Shown here: positions 20,150-33,109 of the stretch, piece after piece | How positions within the stretch are numbered: position 1 is the first letter of the stretch | Layout: each line of letters opens with the position of its first letter | NCBI GenBank assembly: GCA_958510825.1 | Contig: CAUEHQ010000003.1 | Coordinates: forward strand, 62,001-126,000 | Length of the DNA stretch: 64,000 bases | From: Brachypterus glaber | Lineage: Eukaryota > Arthropoda > Insecta > Coleoptera > Kateretidae | Direction: 5' to 3' | Translations under genes and position numbers: made by a program | Notes under the pieces: generated by a model | Databases searched by the model: none | Seen by the model: only the letters and a program-made list of their open reading frames with translations | Told to the model about the DNA's origin: nothing

Positions 20150-20713
20150 AAGCATAAAAAAATTTACTCTTATTTAAGAAAGAGAACGATAAGTCTGTCG
20201 CCCAGGCTGAAATTAATAAAATGCTTGCCTGCATCTCACAAATCACAAATATAGTAATCCAGTTTTTAAATAATGGATAATAAGAGTTGTGGTGACACTT
20301 AAGACCTTTTTTAATTGTTTGCTTATTAAAATTAATTAGTATTTGTAAAGCTAAAAGTAACACATAAAACTTTTTTAATATCTGCAATGGTTAAAAAATT
20401 GAAACAATTAATTAAGTAAATTTTGACAGCCTTTAAAGTTCTAGTTCTAGAAAACAAATGAGTGCATAAAAAAAGATATGAAAGTGAATTATTCTAATTT
20501 AAAGATCTTTTAATTTCATAAATAAAAAATCGTATACCATGGGGAAAAAATATAGAGGTCGCCACAGGGCCAACGAGTATTATTATGAAAGTGTCATTCG
20601 GTATTTAACTTGTAGTACATGTGAGACTATACAACTCGGTTTATGATTTTTTTTAATATCCTTTACCATTTTCGAGAAAAATGACGAGGGCGAGAATTCT
20701 GGATCACCCAGTA
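20150..20713. repeat. Dispersed repeat, copy 2 (inverted)
   Basis: Reverse-complement copy of 9556-10110, ending GGATCACCCAGTATA. Moderate divergence shows it is an old family. A 79-codon open frame on the minus strand (20148-20387) is AT-rich and not conserved in copy 1. Confidence 0.8.
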
Positions 20714-21100
20714 TATCCACCCTGCATAATTAAAATTTCGGTTTTCAACATTTTTAGTATTTAATGTAACCTTAAAATTAAATTTTCTCGAAAACGGTTA
20801 ATTTTACAGTATTACAACAAGAGTATCTTTTTTATGTATTTTGACTTGAGATATCATATTCCAAAAATAAAATTACAAAAAAGTTACGCAGAAAAAAAAC
20901 TGATTAGCCCTCCCCCTCCCAATATCGCACACACCTGGTTTTTAACCAGGGATGTGCTACATGAAAATAACATACGAAGATGGGCCTTATTAAGATTAGT
21001 TCACGTGCAAAACCTCGTTGCTATATCTCAAAGATTTCCTGAGTTATTAAATAAAAACCGAATTTTTTAGCCACTTTCAAAGGGGCTTAGCTCCCTTATG
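20714..21100. other. Gene-free stretch
   Basis: The region has a C-rich patch CCCTCCCCCTCCC (20909-20921) and a near-palindromic CCTGGTTTTTAACCAGG (20933-20949). A plus-strand frame at 20834-21070 has no domain I know. Confidence 0.4.
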
Positions 21101-21103
21101 ATG

Positions 21104-21936
21104 CATTTTTATTATGCTGAATCTAGCGGATGGAGGGGAAGTTTTTTTTAAACCTTTTTTTACGACTTAAAAATTTAACAGCAGATTCGGGGCATCATAA
21201 GGAATACGCTGATACCTTGTTTTCCGGGGACACAAATTCCTTCTATTTTTTCTGATTTAAAAAAAAAATTAACTACTTACATATTTTGGGTGATTTTTTT
21301 TTTAATATAAATTCTTTTTTTTTTCTGTATTCCTTGGACCAAGAAAGTATGTCATGTGAATAGTTCTAAAGAATAAAGAATGCTCGTTGGTTTAAACAAT
21401 TTTTATCAATTTTCCACGTCAAAATGGCTTCAAGAGCATGCGACTTGGGCTAGCATTTTTTTTAATTATAAAATCATGCCCAACGTGTTAACTGGATCTT
21501 ACTGAGTACACCACATTAATATTTTTACGGGTCAACAATCGCGTCACTGTTTAAACATGTTTTTTCATCGATTTTTCCGTCAAAATGGATTTAAGAGCAT
21601 GCGACTTGGGTTAGCATTTTTTTTTAAATTATAAAATCATATCCATCGTATTAACTGGATTCTACGGAGTACACCACATTAATATTTTTAGGGGTCACTA
21701 ATCGCGTCACTGTTTAAGTTTTAGTTGATCCACTTAGGGAACGTTCAAGTATTATGTCGCAAAATTTGGCCACTGTTTTATAATTAAAAAAATGCTAGCC
21801 CAAGTCTCATGCTCTTAAATTCATTTGAACGGTGAAAATCGATGAAAAAAATTGTTTAAACAGTGACGCGATTATTGACCCGTAAAAATATTAATCTGGT
21901 GTACTCAGTAGAATCCAGGTAATACGTTGGACATGA
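21104..21936. mobile_element. Left part of nested element with 165-bp subterminal repeats
   Basis: Positions 21104-21430 are the inverted copy of 36600-36890. Two reversed units (about 21436-21715) and one forward unit (21772-21936) of a 165-bp repeat follow, each with GACTTGGG/CCCAAGTC, GTTTAAACAGTGACGCGAT and AATATTAATGTGGTGTACTC-like marks. The element is interrupted at 21936/36013 by a LINE. Confidence 0.75.
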
Positions 21937-23308
21937 GGGAATTGAAGTCTCGAACTTCGACTTCAAGAATAAACCTAGGTTTCGCTGGCAGAAAAGAAAC
22001 CAATAATTTTAACTTTTGTGTTGTTCACTTGAATATTCAATCAATTCGAAACAAACTTATAGAATTTGAACATTTTCTTGATAATAACTATGATGCGATG
22101 TGCATAACAGAGCACTAACCCAGGTTGAAATAGATGGTTTGGACTTTTTGAGGCCACTCGTGGTGGAGCTATCATCCTGGGAAAAAGGAGTTCAGATTTT
22201 AGACGTTGTGATATTGTTGATAATTTAAGTGTGGAAAGACATATTGAGCTTGTAGCTGTAGAATCGAAAGAATTAAATTTGATCATAATATCTGTAAAAT
22301 GTTGATAAAAAGTCAAAAATAAAAACAGGGGATTTTAAAATATTTATACAGGTAATGGATAAATTAAAAAACGTAAACGCAAATGTCAACATAAATGGCA
22401 ATTTTAATATTAGTTTTAACAGCTCCGATACTCAATATTTAGATTTTAAGGCCCTTTTTAAATCTTTCTGTTACAGGGGTACTATTTATGAAAAAACTCG
22501 CTTTAACAATTGCTTGGACAACATTCTTATTAATTTTGATCTTCCTTACAAGGTAGCTGTGTTTCATCCAGGTTTATCTGACCACAAAGCTGTGGAAATA
22601 AAACTTAACCTAGATAAAAATCTGACTTCAGTGGAGATCATCCTGCAAAGGAACATAACAGAGGAGGGTATGTTTTATCTACACCAACACTTGGAGGGGA
22701 GAGACTCTGTTTTTCCCCTTAGAAAAGAAAATTATTATAAGAAAGACCAAAAAATGCAGATGGTACAACATACATCTTGCCAGGTTAAGAGAAAATTTAA
22801 GGTTTTATCAAAATTTTCCTATAGAAAACAAAAAATCTAGTCACTCAGTTAAAAATTAAATATAAAACAGAGCTTACTAAGGCAAAAAATAAATATTACC
22901 AAAAATATATTCAAGAAAAAGGTAAAAATCCTAAAACCTACTGGGAAATTATTAATTTAAATAGAAAAGGGAAAAAACAGAGTCAATGTCATGATATGGA
23001 CATTAACGTACTAAATGATTTTTTTGTCACTATCCCTGACAAATTGGCAGAGAACCTGCCAAAAGCAAATTCATGTGTTCACTCTTTCTAAACAAAAATA
23101 ATAACGATTCAAATAGTTTTTCCTTTAAAGAAGTTAGTTTTAATCAAGTCAGGGAAGCTATAAATTAACTAAAAAACAAAAGGTGTATGGACCACTATAA
23201 TATGTTTTCTTATTTAATTAAAAATATTAAGAATCATACTATCATATCATTAACTAAACTTATAAATATGAGTATTCTACAAGGTGTTTTTCCGGATTCT
23301 TTAAAAAG
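21937..23308 (+). pseudogene. Jockey-like LINE, 5' half (endonuclease, RT start)
   Basis: The endonuclease domain starts near 22015 with V-V-H-L-N-I-Q-S-I-R-N-K and Y-D-A-M-C-I-T-E-H (catalytic Glu region); the frame then breaks. A later piece (22355-22840) includes N-G-N-F-N-I and L-S-D-H-K-A-V-E-I (the S-D-H catalytic signature). RT entry sequence, N-N-F-like and S-I-L-Q-G-V-F-P-D-S-L-K-R, ends at 23308, where a foldback element is inserted. Stops and shifts make it inactive. Confidence 0.75.
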
Positions 23309-23757
23309 AACGTCGCACAAAACCCCCTGTTTTTGACCTTCAGCTAAATTTTCTGGAAATTATATATTTTTTAACCTTCATGTCCTTAGTAATTAACCAA
23401 AATTTTAGCTTAATTGTATGTACTGTTTTCGAGATATCGAGCTTTAAAATTGGTAATTTTGAATTCAGGAAAATTTTACACCTGTTAAAATTTTGTGCTT
23501 TTTTGATGTCAGTTTTTTACGTATGATTAAACTTAATGGTGCAAACTGAAGGTGTTTAGATGTTTTATTTAAATGTGTTATAACATTGACCACAGAGTGT
23601 TTCCCTTTTCCGTGACTACAGCCTAAAACAGGCGATATAATAAATATTAAAAATGCTAATTATTAATTTTGGTTTAATATTAAAAAACAGAAAATCTAAC
23701 GGCTGGAATTTCATAATTTTTATATATTTTATAGTTTTTGAGTTACTGAATATAAAT

Positions 23758-24600
23758 AATTGAAAGCGAAGCTTATTAGAGTACTCAAAGTCCTTCTGCT
23801 TGGGCATGAAGGGGGTAAACCACATCAAAATAAATTAACTCGATTCAATCAGCTAAAAGTTTTAAATTCTCGGTAAATCTTACAAACAAATGGAATTTTA
23901 GGTATTGCTAAAGTAAATTAGGTAAACTAACTAAAGAGCCTACATTGGCATAGTGGAGCAAGGGGCATGAAACGTTGAACTGTTATAATAAAATTACGTA
24001 TTTATGTATTTAAGATAATCGCAGTATGGCTTGCAATGGAGGCAGTTAAACCAAGTAAACCAGATTCTCAAAAGTAATTTAAGCGTGGTAGGAAAAGGGG
24101 TACCTATAGACAGGCTAATTACTTAAATGTTTAAAAGGCAATAAAAATAAGAATCTAAAATAATTGAAAGCGAAGCTTATTAGAGTACTCAAAGTCCTTC
24201 TGTTTGGGCATGATTGGGGTAAACCACATAAAAATAGTTTAACTCGATTTAATCAGCTAAAAGTTTTAAATTCTCGGTAAATCTTACAAATTAATGGTAT
24301 TTTAGAAGGTCCAGAAAAGTCCAAACCAAAGAGGGCCTACATTGGCGTAGCGGGAAAAAGGTATAAAACGTTAAGGTTTTATTAGATTACTTATTGCCAT
24401 TTGCCTAGGATTATGGTGAATTTGGCATAAATAGCATGATATATTTTGTCAAAATGCCATTTTTATATACTCTGACAGTGAATAATGTAATGCAATTAAC
24501 TAGTTTCTTATTAACTTTTAGATTCCTATTTTTATTGCCTTTTAAACATTCAAGTAATTAGCCTATCTATAGGTACCCCTTTTTCTACCCAGGGGCGGAT
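23758..24600. repeat. Local duplication and inversion in left arm
   Basis: A 130-bp direct repeat (23758-23890 and 24163-24295, starting AATTGAAAGCGAAGCTT) lies beside an inverted pair (24060-24160 and 24515-24595; GGGGTACCTATA/TATAGGTACCCC). The opposite arm at about 33830 lacks this extra 0.5 kb, so it arose after the arms formed. Confidence 0.7.
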
Positions 24601-24640
24601 TTATTTCATTTTAAGGGCCCCCATAAGGAAAAAAATTGAG

Positions 24641-26496
24641 TAATTCCACGTCAACTAGCCCCTCGATCCGGAACTCATCTCTCTGATTTTGCTGAAATTT
24701 TGCATGTCCCCATACCCCCATTAATGGCGCTTTGCGAAAAAATCGTTGGTTGCTGAGATATTAGGGTGGGTCATTTTTTGCCTTTTTCAAAATCGGAAAA
24801 AAACCATGTAATAAATTCGTAATAACTTAACTTCTATTGAAGATATAGACTTTAATCGTATTGATTTTTAAAGAGAATCAAATTATGGTCTAGAAAATCC
24901 ATCTTTTTAACCATTCTAACATTTCCAAAATGGCGGCCCGCCATGCCAATTCGGGGAAGTTTATATTTTGTATCCCCAAAATAGCTTATCTTCGATTTTT
25001 TTTTATTTTTTTACTATTTACTTGTATTTAGTGGTAGTATGTCCCTATAAAATATTTCGACTCAAATAACATATTTGTGGGAGATATGACCCATAATGTG
25101 AGACCATACCCTATTTTTTTTCATTTCTAACTACAAAAAATGAGCTCTGTGTGGAATTTAATGAAGAAACTAAATCCGTTGCACAATATTATTAATTTGA
25201 TTACTTATTTAATGAAAAGGGTCTTCAATAACAATATACAGGGTGTACCAAAAATCTATGAGCATCCTATACAGGGTGTCACAGAATGTTTCCAAAATCT
25301 CCTAAGGGTAATTAGATCTCGTCAAAATAATACCACAAGTTCATATAAAATTTTTGGCTACGACCCCCCTTCTCTGAGATATTTACCCCCCAAGATGAAA
25401 TAAAAAATATATTTTTTTTTGATAACTTTCTTACTTTTTAATATTTATTGACAATTTTTTTTGAGTTATTTAAGAAATTATTTCGCATTGAATGATTTTA
25501 ACAGAAGTTTTAAAACTAATCAGAAAAGTCAGGGGCGGACTTCCCTTATGTTTCCTAACTCCTAAATTTTTTTAGGGGTACAAATTTTAGAATTTTAATT
25601 ACTTTTGTACATTCTGTAAGCAATTATAATCAAAAAATCACTCTACAAAAAATTCGATGAAATGAAGTGTTTCCGAGAAAAAGGCACTTTTTTAATTCAA
25701 AGGCAGGAGGACAGTAAAAAAATATTTTTATGTTTTTTCAAAAATGCTATATATTATTTTAAAAATGTTTTATCTCATTAAAATGAAATAAAAAGTCAGT
25801 ATGAAATTTTTGACTAGCCCCTCCCCCTTTAAGATATTCACCCCTTAGATAAAAAATAAAAATCCAACTTTTTTTAATATTTTTTAACGATTTTTTTAAG
25901 GTGCCTTTTTCTCGGAAACGCTTCATGTTATCGAATTTTGAGTAGAGTACTTTTTTGATCAAAATTACTCACAAATGTAAAAAAAGTAATCAAATGTCTA
26001 AAATTTGTAACACTATAAAACTTAGGGGTTTGCAACCATAACGGAAGTCCGCCCCTGACTTTTCTGATAATTACGGAACTTCTGTAAAAATCATTCGATG
26101 CGCATTAATTTTCTTAAAAAACTCAAAAAAAAATTGTCAATTAATAATTAATATTAGAAAGTAAAAAAAAAATAATTTTTCTATTTCATCTAGGGGGGCA
26201 AATATCTCAGAGTAGGGGGGGGGGCGTAGCCAAAAATTTTATATGAACTTGTGGCATTATTTTGACAAGATCTAATTACCCTTAAGAGATTTTGGAAACA
26301 TTCTGGGACACCCTGTATAGGGTGCTCCTATATTTTTGGCACACCCTGTATATTGTTATTGATAACCCTTTTCATTAAATAAGTAATCAAATTAATAATA
26401 TTGTGCAATGGATTTAGTTTCTTCATTAAATTCCTCACAGAGCTCATTTTTTGTAGTTAAAAATGAAAAAAAAATAGGGTATGGTCGCACATTATG
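24641..26496. repeat. Palindromic unit, tandem copy 1
   Basis: The left arm (24641-25790) and right arm (25800-26496) are inverted copies centred near 25797. The right arm stops early at the CATTATGG mark. The unit repeats at 26533 with a period of about 1,900 bp. It contains internal CAGGGTGT/ACACCCTGTA pairs (25240-25290, 26310-26350), suggesting smaller elements inside. Confidence 0.8.
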
Positions 26497-28626
26497 GATA
26501 CCTTCAAAATTATATTTTTGGTAAATGCGCAATTGAGTATTTCCACGTCAACTAGCCCCTCAATCCGGAACTCATCTCTCCGATTTTGCTGAAATTTTGC
26601 ATGACCCCATAACTTAGTGTTTATATAACCCCATTAATGGCGTTTTGCAAAAAAAACGTTGGTTGTCGAGATATTAGGGTGGGTCATTTTTTGCCTTTTT
26701 CAAAATCGGAAAACAACTATGTAATAAATTCGTAATAACTTAACTTCCATTGAAGATATAGACTTTAATCGTATTGATTTTTAAAGAGAATCAAATTATG
26801 GTCTAGAAAATCCATCTTTTTAACCATTCTAACATTTCCAAGATGGCGGCCCGCCATGCCAATTCGGGGAAGTTTATATTTTGTATCCCCAAAATAGATT
26901 ATCTTCGATTTTTTTTATTTTTTTACTATTTACTTGTATTTAGTGGTAGTATGTCCCTATAAAATATTTCGACTCAAATAACATATTTGTGGGAGATATG
27001 ACCCATAATGTGCGACCATACCCTATTTTTTTTTCATTTCTAACTACAAAAAATGAGCTCTGTGTGGAATTTAATGAAGAAACTAAATCCGTTGCACAAT
27101 ATTATTAATTTGATTACTTATTTAATGAAAAGGGTCTTCAATAACAATATACTAGGAGCACCCTATACAGGGTGTCACATAATGTTTCCAAAATTTCCTA
27201 AGGGTAATTAGATCTCGTCAAAATAATACCACAAGTTCATATAAAATTTTTGGCTACGGCCCCCCTACTCTGAGATATTTACCCCCCAAGATGAAATAAA
27301 AAAAATATTTTTTTTGATAACTTTCTTACTTTTTAATATTTATTGACAATTTTTTTTGAGTTGTTTAAGAAAATTATTTCGCATTGAATGATTTTAACAC
27401 AAGTTTTAAAACTTATCAGAAAAGTCAGGGGCGGACTTCCCTTATGGTTCCTAACTCCTAAATTTTTTTAGGGGTACAAATTTTAGAATTTTAATTACTT
27501 TTGTACATTCTGTGAGCAATTATAATCAAAAAATCACTCTACAAAAAATTCGATGAAATGAAGTGTTTCCGAGAAAAAGGCACTTTTTTAATTTAAAGGC
27601 AGGAGGGCCGTAAAAAAATATTTTTATATTTTTTCAAAAATGCTATATATTATTTTAAAAATGTTTTATCTCATTAAAATGAAATAAAAAGTCCGTGAAA
27701 TTTTTGACTAGCCCCCCCCCCCCCTTTGAGATATTCACCCCTTAGATAAAAAATAAAAATCCAACTTTTTTTTAATATTTTTTAACGATTTTTTTAAGGT
27801 GCCTTTTTCTCGGAAACGCTTAATGTTATCGAATTTTGAGTAGAGTACTTTTTTGATCAAAATTACTCACAAATGTAAAAAAAGTAATCAAATGTCTAAA
27901 ATTTGTAACACTATAAAACTTAGGGGTTTGCAACCATAACGGAAGTCCGCCCCTGACTTTTCTGATAATTACGGAACTTCTGTAAAAATCATTCGATGCG
28001 CATTAATTTTCTTAAAAAACTCAAAAAAAAATTGTAAATTAATATTAGAAAGTAAAAAAAAAAAAAAATAATTTTTCTATTTCATCTAGGGGGGCAAATA
28101 TCTCAGAGTAGGGGGGCCGTAGCCAAAAATTTTATATGAACTTGTGGCATTATTTTGACAAGATCTAATTACCCTTAAGAAATTTTGGAAACATTCTGGG
28201 ACACCCTGTATAGGGTGCTCCTATATTTTTGGCACACCCTGTATATTGTTATTGATGACCCTTTTCATTAAATAAGTAATCAAATTAATAATATTGTGCA
28301 ATGGATTTAGTTTCTTCATTAAATTCCTCACAGAGCTCATTTTTTGTAGTTAAAAATGAAAAAAAAAATAGGGTATGGTTGCACATTATGGATCATATCT
28401 CCCATAAATATGTCATTTGAGTGGAAATATTTTATAGGGATATACTAACACTAAATACGAGTAAATATTAAAAAAATAAAAAAAATCGAAGATAAGCTAT
28501 TTTGGGCACACAAAATATAAACTTCCCCGAATTACCATGACGGTCCGCCATCTTGGAAATGTCAGAATGGGTAAAAAAATGGGTTTCCTAGACCATAATT
28601 TCATTCTTTACAAATTAATACGAATA
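26497..28626. repeat. Palindromic unit, tandem copy 2
   Basis: Centre near 27700. The right arm runs through 28626, is interrupted by the LINE at 28627-33504, and finishes at 33505-33775. Arms are over 1.1 kb. It is a near-duplicate of copy 1, including C-rich GACTAGCCCC marks. No coding frame is conserved. Confidence 0.8.
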
Positions 28627-28875
28627 ACATAACATAACATAACTTTATTGTATCTAAAGAATAAATTCTTATTACAAGAAGTTTGATTGAAAAAAAAAAT
28701 AATAATGAATTAAACCTAATATAAGTGTACATCATAATTATAAGTATATGTATTACAAAAAAAAAAGAAAAAAAAAAGAATTAAACCTAATATAAGTGTA
28801 GAGCATAATTATATGTATTACAAAAGGAGGAAAAAAAAAGGAAAAAAGTGCGTAATGAAAATATGATATAATAAG

Positions 28876-29854
28876 TTACTCGTTCAAGATAAATAAGCGA
28901 ATTTTAAGACAATTTCTAACAAAACCGCAAATTATTTTAATTTTAAGAGCATTTAAATTGTTTAGGGCAAAAACAATACCATCAAGATCTATAAGACTAT
29001 CTATGTAAGGTTCCCTCAAGGGTTTGTAAATAGGGCATTTAAAAAATACGTGTTCCAAAGTCTCAAATTGGTTTAAATTACATATGGTGCACCGATCATT
29101 TGGATTGATTTTATAAAATAAACCATTGTAGGAAAAAGTAAAGCTAAATGAGGTGGCCATTCTTATTTGCATTATTATTCGCAAGTTGCCAATATTTTCG
29201 CAGGAACGTAGGTATTTTTGTGGTTCTCTGGAGACAAAAAAGTTTTGATAAATTGTTGCGTTAGTCGAGTTAATTAAAGAGTTTATATCTTTATTATATA
29301 AATATTCTTTAAATTTATTTAGTAAAATCGGTCTGTAATTTTTTTATTTTCTTACAGAAATTTCATTTAAAAAAGTGGGTTCATTTATACAGTCAAGCAT
29401 TGATTGAAACTGCGCCACCCAATTATATTTCGAGTTACCGTTATTAAAATAAACAAGTCTGTCAAAGCATAATCTAGGATATCTATGAGAAGGCATCCTA
29501 AGAAGTTTTTCTAGCCATGAAAGGCACATTTTGAATATTAAAAAGGATATTTTAAGGGTGCCAGTCTCTAGCCTAACCATATAGTCTGGCGTGTTACGAG
29601 GTAGTAAAAACAGCCTTTTAAAAAATCCTAGTTGGACGCGTTCTAGCTCCTCGATATTTCGCAGAGCCCAAATGGAAGAGCTATATAGTAGAGTAGAAAG
29701 AATTATTGAATTATATAAGGAAATTCTGGAATCCCAGGTATTTATTTTGGAACTTGCCATAAGAGACATGACAGTACCGACGAATTTTTTAGTTTTGTTA
29801 CATGCCTCTTTTGCCATTTCAGAGAATAACCCGGATTGGTTAAAATGTACCCCT

Positions 29855-29920
<66 letters not shown>

Positions 29921-32195
29921 TGGCCACTTCTATTTCTTCGCCATTATACTTAAACTTAACGTCTTGTGAAAATCTAAAACCACCTCTGCTAAAACAAACA
30001 ATTTTGGTTTTTTTAATATTAATAAACAATCCATTTTCTTTGGTATACTCCTCAAGTATTTTGAGTTTTCTAGCTATGTCTATGGGAGAAACTCCAAAAA
30101 TAACTAAATCGTCTGCGTATAGCAACATTAAAATGTCTATTAAATTATCTACATTTACACCCTGAGCACCATTTTCTCTAAAATATTTTTCAATATCTGA
30201 AATGAAAAGTGAAAAAAGTAAGGGACTTAAGGGTTCGCCTTGCAAAACTCCTTCAGTGACGTCGTATTGTTTTGTAAAGCCTTCCTTAGTTTTTATTTGA
30301 ACTGTAGCTTTATCGTAGAGTTTTTTTTAAATTCTAATAAATTTTGAGCTAACACCCAGGGAATGTAATTTTTTCCACAATAATTTTTGATTTATACAAT
30401 CAAAGGCACGTTTAAAATCAACAAATACGGCGTACAATTTACGTCCCTTAAGTCTCAGAGAAAGCTGGATAAGAGTGCTGGGAGTATAAATGTTATCCAG
30501 GCAGCCTCTATTTTTACGAAAACCAGACTGACATTCTGGAATAATATTTAACTCAGTCGACCATTCGGTGAGCCTTTCTAGCAATATCTGTGTAAAATTT
30601 TTTTTCAGACAGTTTAATAAAGCTATGTCACGATAGTTGGAGTGGTCATCAACAGGGCCTTTTTTGTGTAACATAAATAAAATAATTTCCGACCAACTAT
30701 GGGGGATATCTTCTTTTTCAAAAATGTTATTAAATAAATCACACAGATATTGTAGCCAATTTTCAGGAAGGTTTTTAAAAAATTCAAAAGATATGTTATC
30801 TTTGCCGGGACTCTTACCATTTTTACACTTTTTTAAACTTAATTTTAGTTCATTTAAACGTATTGGAGAAGTTAAGATAGAACAGCCCGGGTCACAGTGT
30901 AAAAATTTGGATTCGATATGGCTGGAATATAAAGTATCATAAAATAGCTCCCATGCTTGTACAGACAAGGACGGTGGTTGGCTAGATATTTTGAATTTTT
31001 TAATAATGTTCCAGAATTCAGTCTGATTTTTGATAGAGCATAACCTAGAAGTTAGATTTTTTATGTGAGTTATTTTTTTGAGCTTTATAATGCTTTTGTA
31101 TTGTTTTTTGTATTCTATATAAGGATACCTATATTGCTGAGAAAAATTATTTTTTTTACATTCTTTCAAAGCTGTGTTAACTTTATGTTTGGCTAAAACA
31201 CATTCATGATCAAACCACACTTGATTGCTTCTAGGATTATAAAGTTTTTGTGAGATTTGCGCCATCAGGCCAGATTCCTTTGCGCACTCCGTTAGTGTGG
31301 TTATTAAGTTATTATAGGACGCAGGTACATTTGTACGTGCGATATCACAAAAATTACTAGAATTTAACATTTTATTTTGATAGATTAAGCGCAAACTATC
31401 ATTCCAGCGTAAAACATTGGCAACCCGAGGAGAAATTGTATTTTGATTAGATATTAAACTAGGATTAAGTGAATCAAAAGTTAAAACTACTGGAAAATGA
31501 GGTGACGGTGAAAATATTTGAAGGACTTGAAGGTCACGTACTCTGTGTAAATACTCGTTATTGCACCAAATTAAATCTATGACGCTATTGCCTAAGGTAC
31601 TTACATAGGTGTAATTTGCGGGTTTGTCTGAAATTGTCCTACCGTTTATTAAAGTAAATGAATTGTTGCACATGAAGTCCAATAGTGTGTGTCCTTTTTT
31701 CTTGCATTCTATGTCATAACTTTCGCGGGTTTGAAATAGGTTCGTATTTTCGCACAGAATATTCGGAGCACTGTCTAGGTTACCCATTCTGCAATTGAAA
31801 TCTCCGCACATAATAAAGTTGTAATTAGGGTATTTTTCTTTAACTTCATCCCAAGTAACTTCCAACGAATCAAGAATGTGTTCAAGATCACAATTTGGTT
31901 TAAAATACACGCAGCAAAATATTACAGAAAAGTTTGCAGTTGTTGTTTTGCATATTATCCACCAATGCGATATGTCCAAGATTTCACAATTATAGCATTT
32001 TTTATAAACAAATGCAAGCCCGCCACTGGCACGCCCGCGAGATTTTTCCTTTATGGCTGGTGAACTAATAACGTTGTATTCTTCTTGAAATTTTGGCGGT
32101 AATTTACAGACTTGCAGTAGATGTGTTTCACAAAGAAAAAATAAGTCAACTTTAAAAACTTCCGAAAGTTCTTCGAAATTGTGAAAACCCTCCAC
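28876..32195 (-). pseudogene. ORF2: endonuclease and reverse transcriptase
   Basis: The frame 32195-30327 (622 codons) begins M-E-G-F-H-N-F-E. It has F-F-L-C-E-T-H-L (endonuclease Glu), M-C-G-D-F-N-C-R-M-G, V-I-D-L-I-W-C-N and an S-P-H-F-P-V block in place of S-D-H. The RT follows with G-K-S-P-G-K-D-N-I-S, N-Y-R-D-I-A-L-L-N and V-D-F-K-R-A-F-D. Break at about 30327. The next piece (30245-29860) has Q-G-E-P-L-S-P-L-L-F and L-L-Y-A-D-D-L (catalytic box). After the TA repeat come 29817-29344 and a C-terminal Cys-rich piece 29184-28876 (C-T-I-C-N, H-V-F-F-K-C). Confidence 0.85.
29857..29917. repeat. (TA)n microsatellite inside RT coding sequence
   Basis: About 30 TA repeats lie at the place where related proteins read Y-x-Y-L-G-V after the YADD box. 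Upstream coding ends A-N-K-Y and downstream resumes L-G-V. The expansion adds alternating Tyr-Ile codons and shifts the frame. Confidence 0.9.
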
Positions 32196-32228
32196 ATTCC
32201 AAGTTACAAACTTTCTTCCTTCGATTTG

Positions 32229-33106
32229 CTAATCTCCACGTCCTGATTTTTGACCTCTTATAGTTTTGGGGGATTCTTCTTCGTCTCTTTGCCTTTTAAT
32301 GCTTTTGTTGTTGTTTTTACTGTCCGGTGCAATTTCGGGGATATTGTTACGATAACGTATGTAAATGTTAGATTCGCCATTTGCCTTGCGATTGTTTAAA
32401 TCGGTATACAAAGCAGATAAATTATCAGTTTGAGTTTTTGTTATACCGGCTTTAATTTTAATACTTGGATACTTTTGTTTAGAAATTTTAGATTTATTCT
32501 TAATGAGAGTGAGAGCTTGATTATCGCTTTCCAGACAAATTTTTGCTGAGTAGGTATTAGAATCAGTGTTGATTTTTCCAATTTTAGAGTGAGAAATTAT
32601 TTTCACATCATTATTAAGTTTTATGGACTCCAAAACAGAATTTATTAAAGTTACGCAGTCTTCAGTGGCGGCGGGAATACCGCTTACAATAACATTGTTT
32701 TTCCGTTTGAGACGCTCCTGAAATTCATAAAAGGAATTTTCAAGATATGACGAATTTTTTTTTTCAAGTTCTTTTACTTTGTTATTAAGTTTTGTCATTT
32801 TTGAGTATGGCTATTTCAGCGTTGCAAGTTGCAATATCTTGCAGCAATACTAGAATTTAATTGCGAAAACTGATCCATGATTAGATTAAAATGCGAAGTT
32901 GTAATAGGACTCTCATTTGGACTTGATGTTTCAGGCGCGTTCGCCATACAGTTAGCTTTGTTTTTAGTTTTGCATTGTGGGCAGGTAAATTCGTCGCCCT
33001 TCAAAGCCGCGCACTTGAAGTGATAAGAATGTTGACACTGAACACATTTTAAATTGTTTTGATTTGTATTTAAATCAGCTGAGCATACAGCACATATTGT
33101 TGCCAT
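32229..33106 (-). pseudogene. ORF1: PHD-like zinc finger and coiled coil
   Basis: The first frame (33106-32816) starts M-A-T-I-C-A-V-C and has the Cys4-His-Cys3 spacing of a PHD/RING-like finger: C-A-V-C, C-V-Q-C, H-S-Y-H-F-K-C, C-P-Q-C. After a frameshift or stop near 32810, the second frame (32798-32229) holds a coiled-coil start (T-K-L-N-N-K-V-K-E-L-E-K-K) and an RRM-like alpha/beta part with N-N-V-I-V-S-G-I-P, ending in a basic tail. Such ORF1 proteins bind element RNA in CR1-type LINEs. Confidence 0.75.
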
Positions 33107-33109
33107 CTC

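Larger units (their letters stand above)
13852..20150 (-). mobile_element. Ty3/Gypsy LTR retrotransposon, decayed
   Basis: Minus-strand order from right to left: LTR remnant, primer-binding site (20035-20052), leader with minisatellite, gag, protease, RT, RNase H, integrase, polypurine tract, and the start of the 3' LTR at 14124. All genes carry stops or frameshifts. A complete matching LTR pair could not be found: the 5' LTR is cut near 20140 by another repeat, and the 3' LTR is interrupted next to the LINE at 12521-13843. Outer limits are approximate. Confidence 0.85.
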
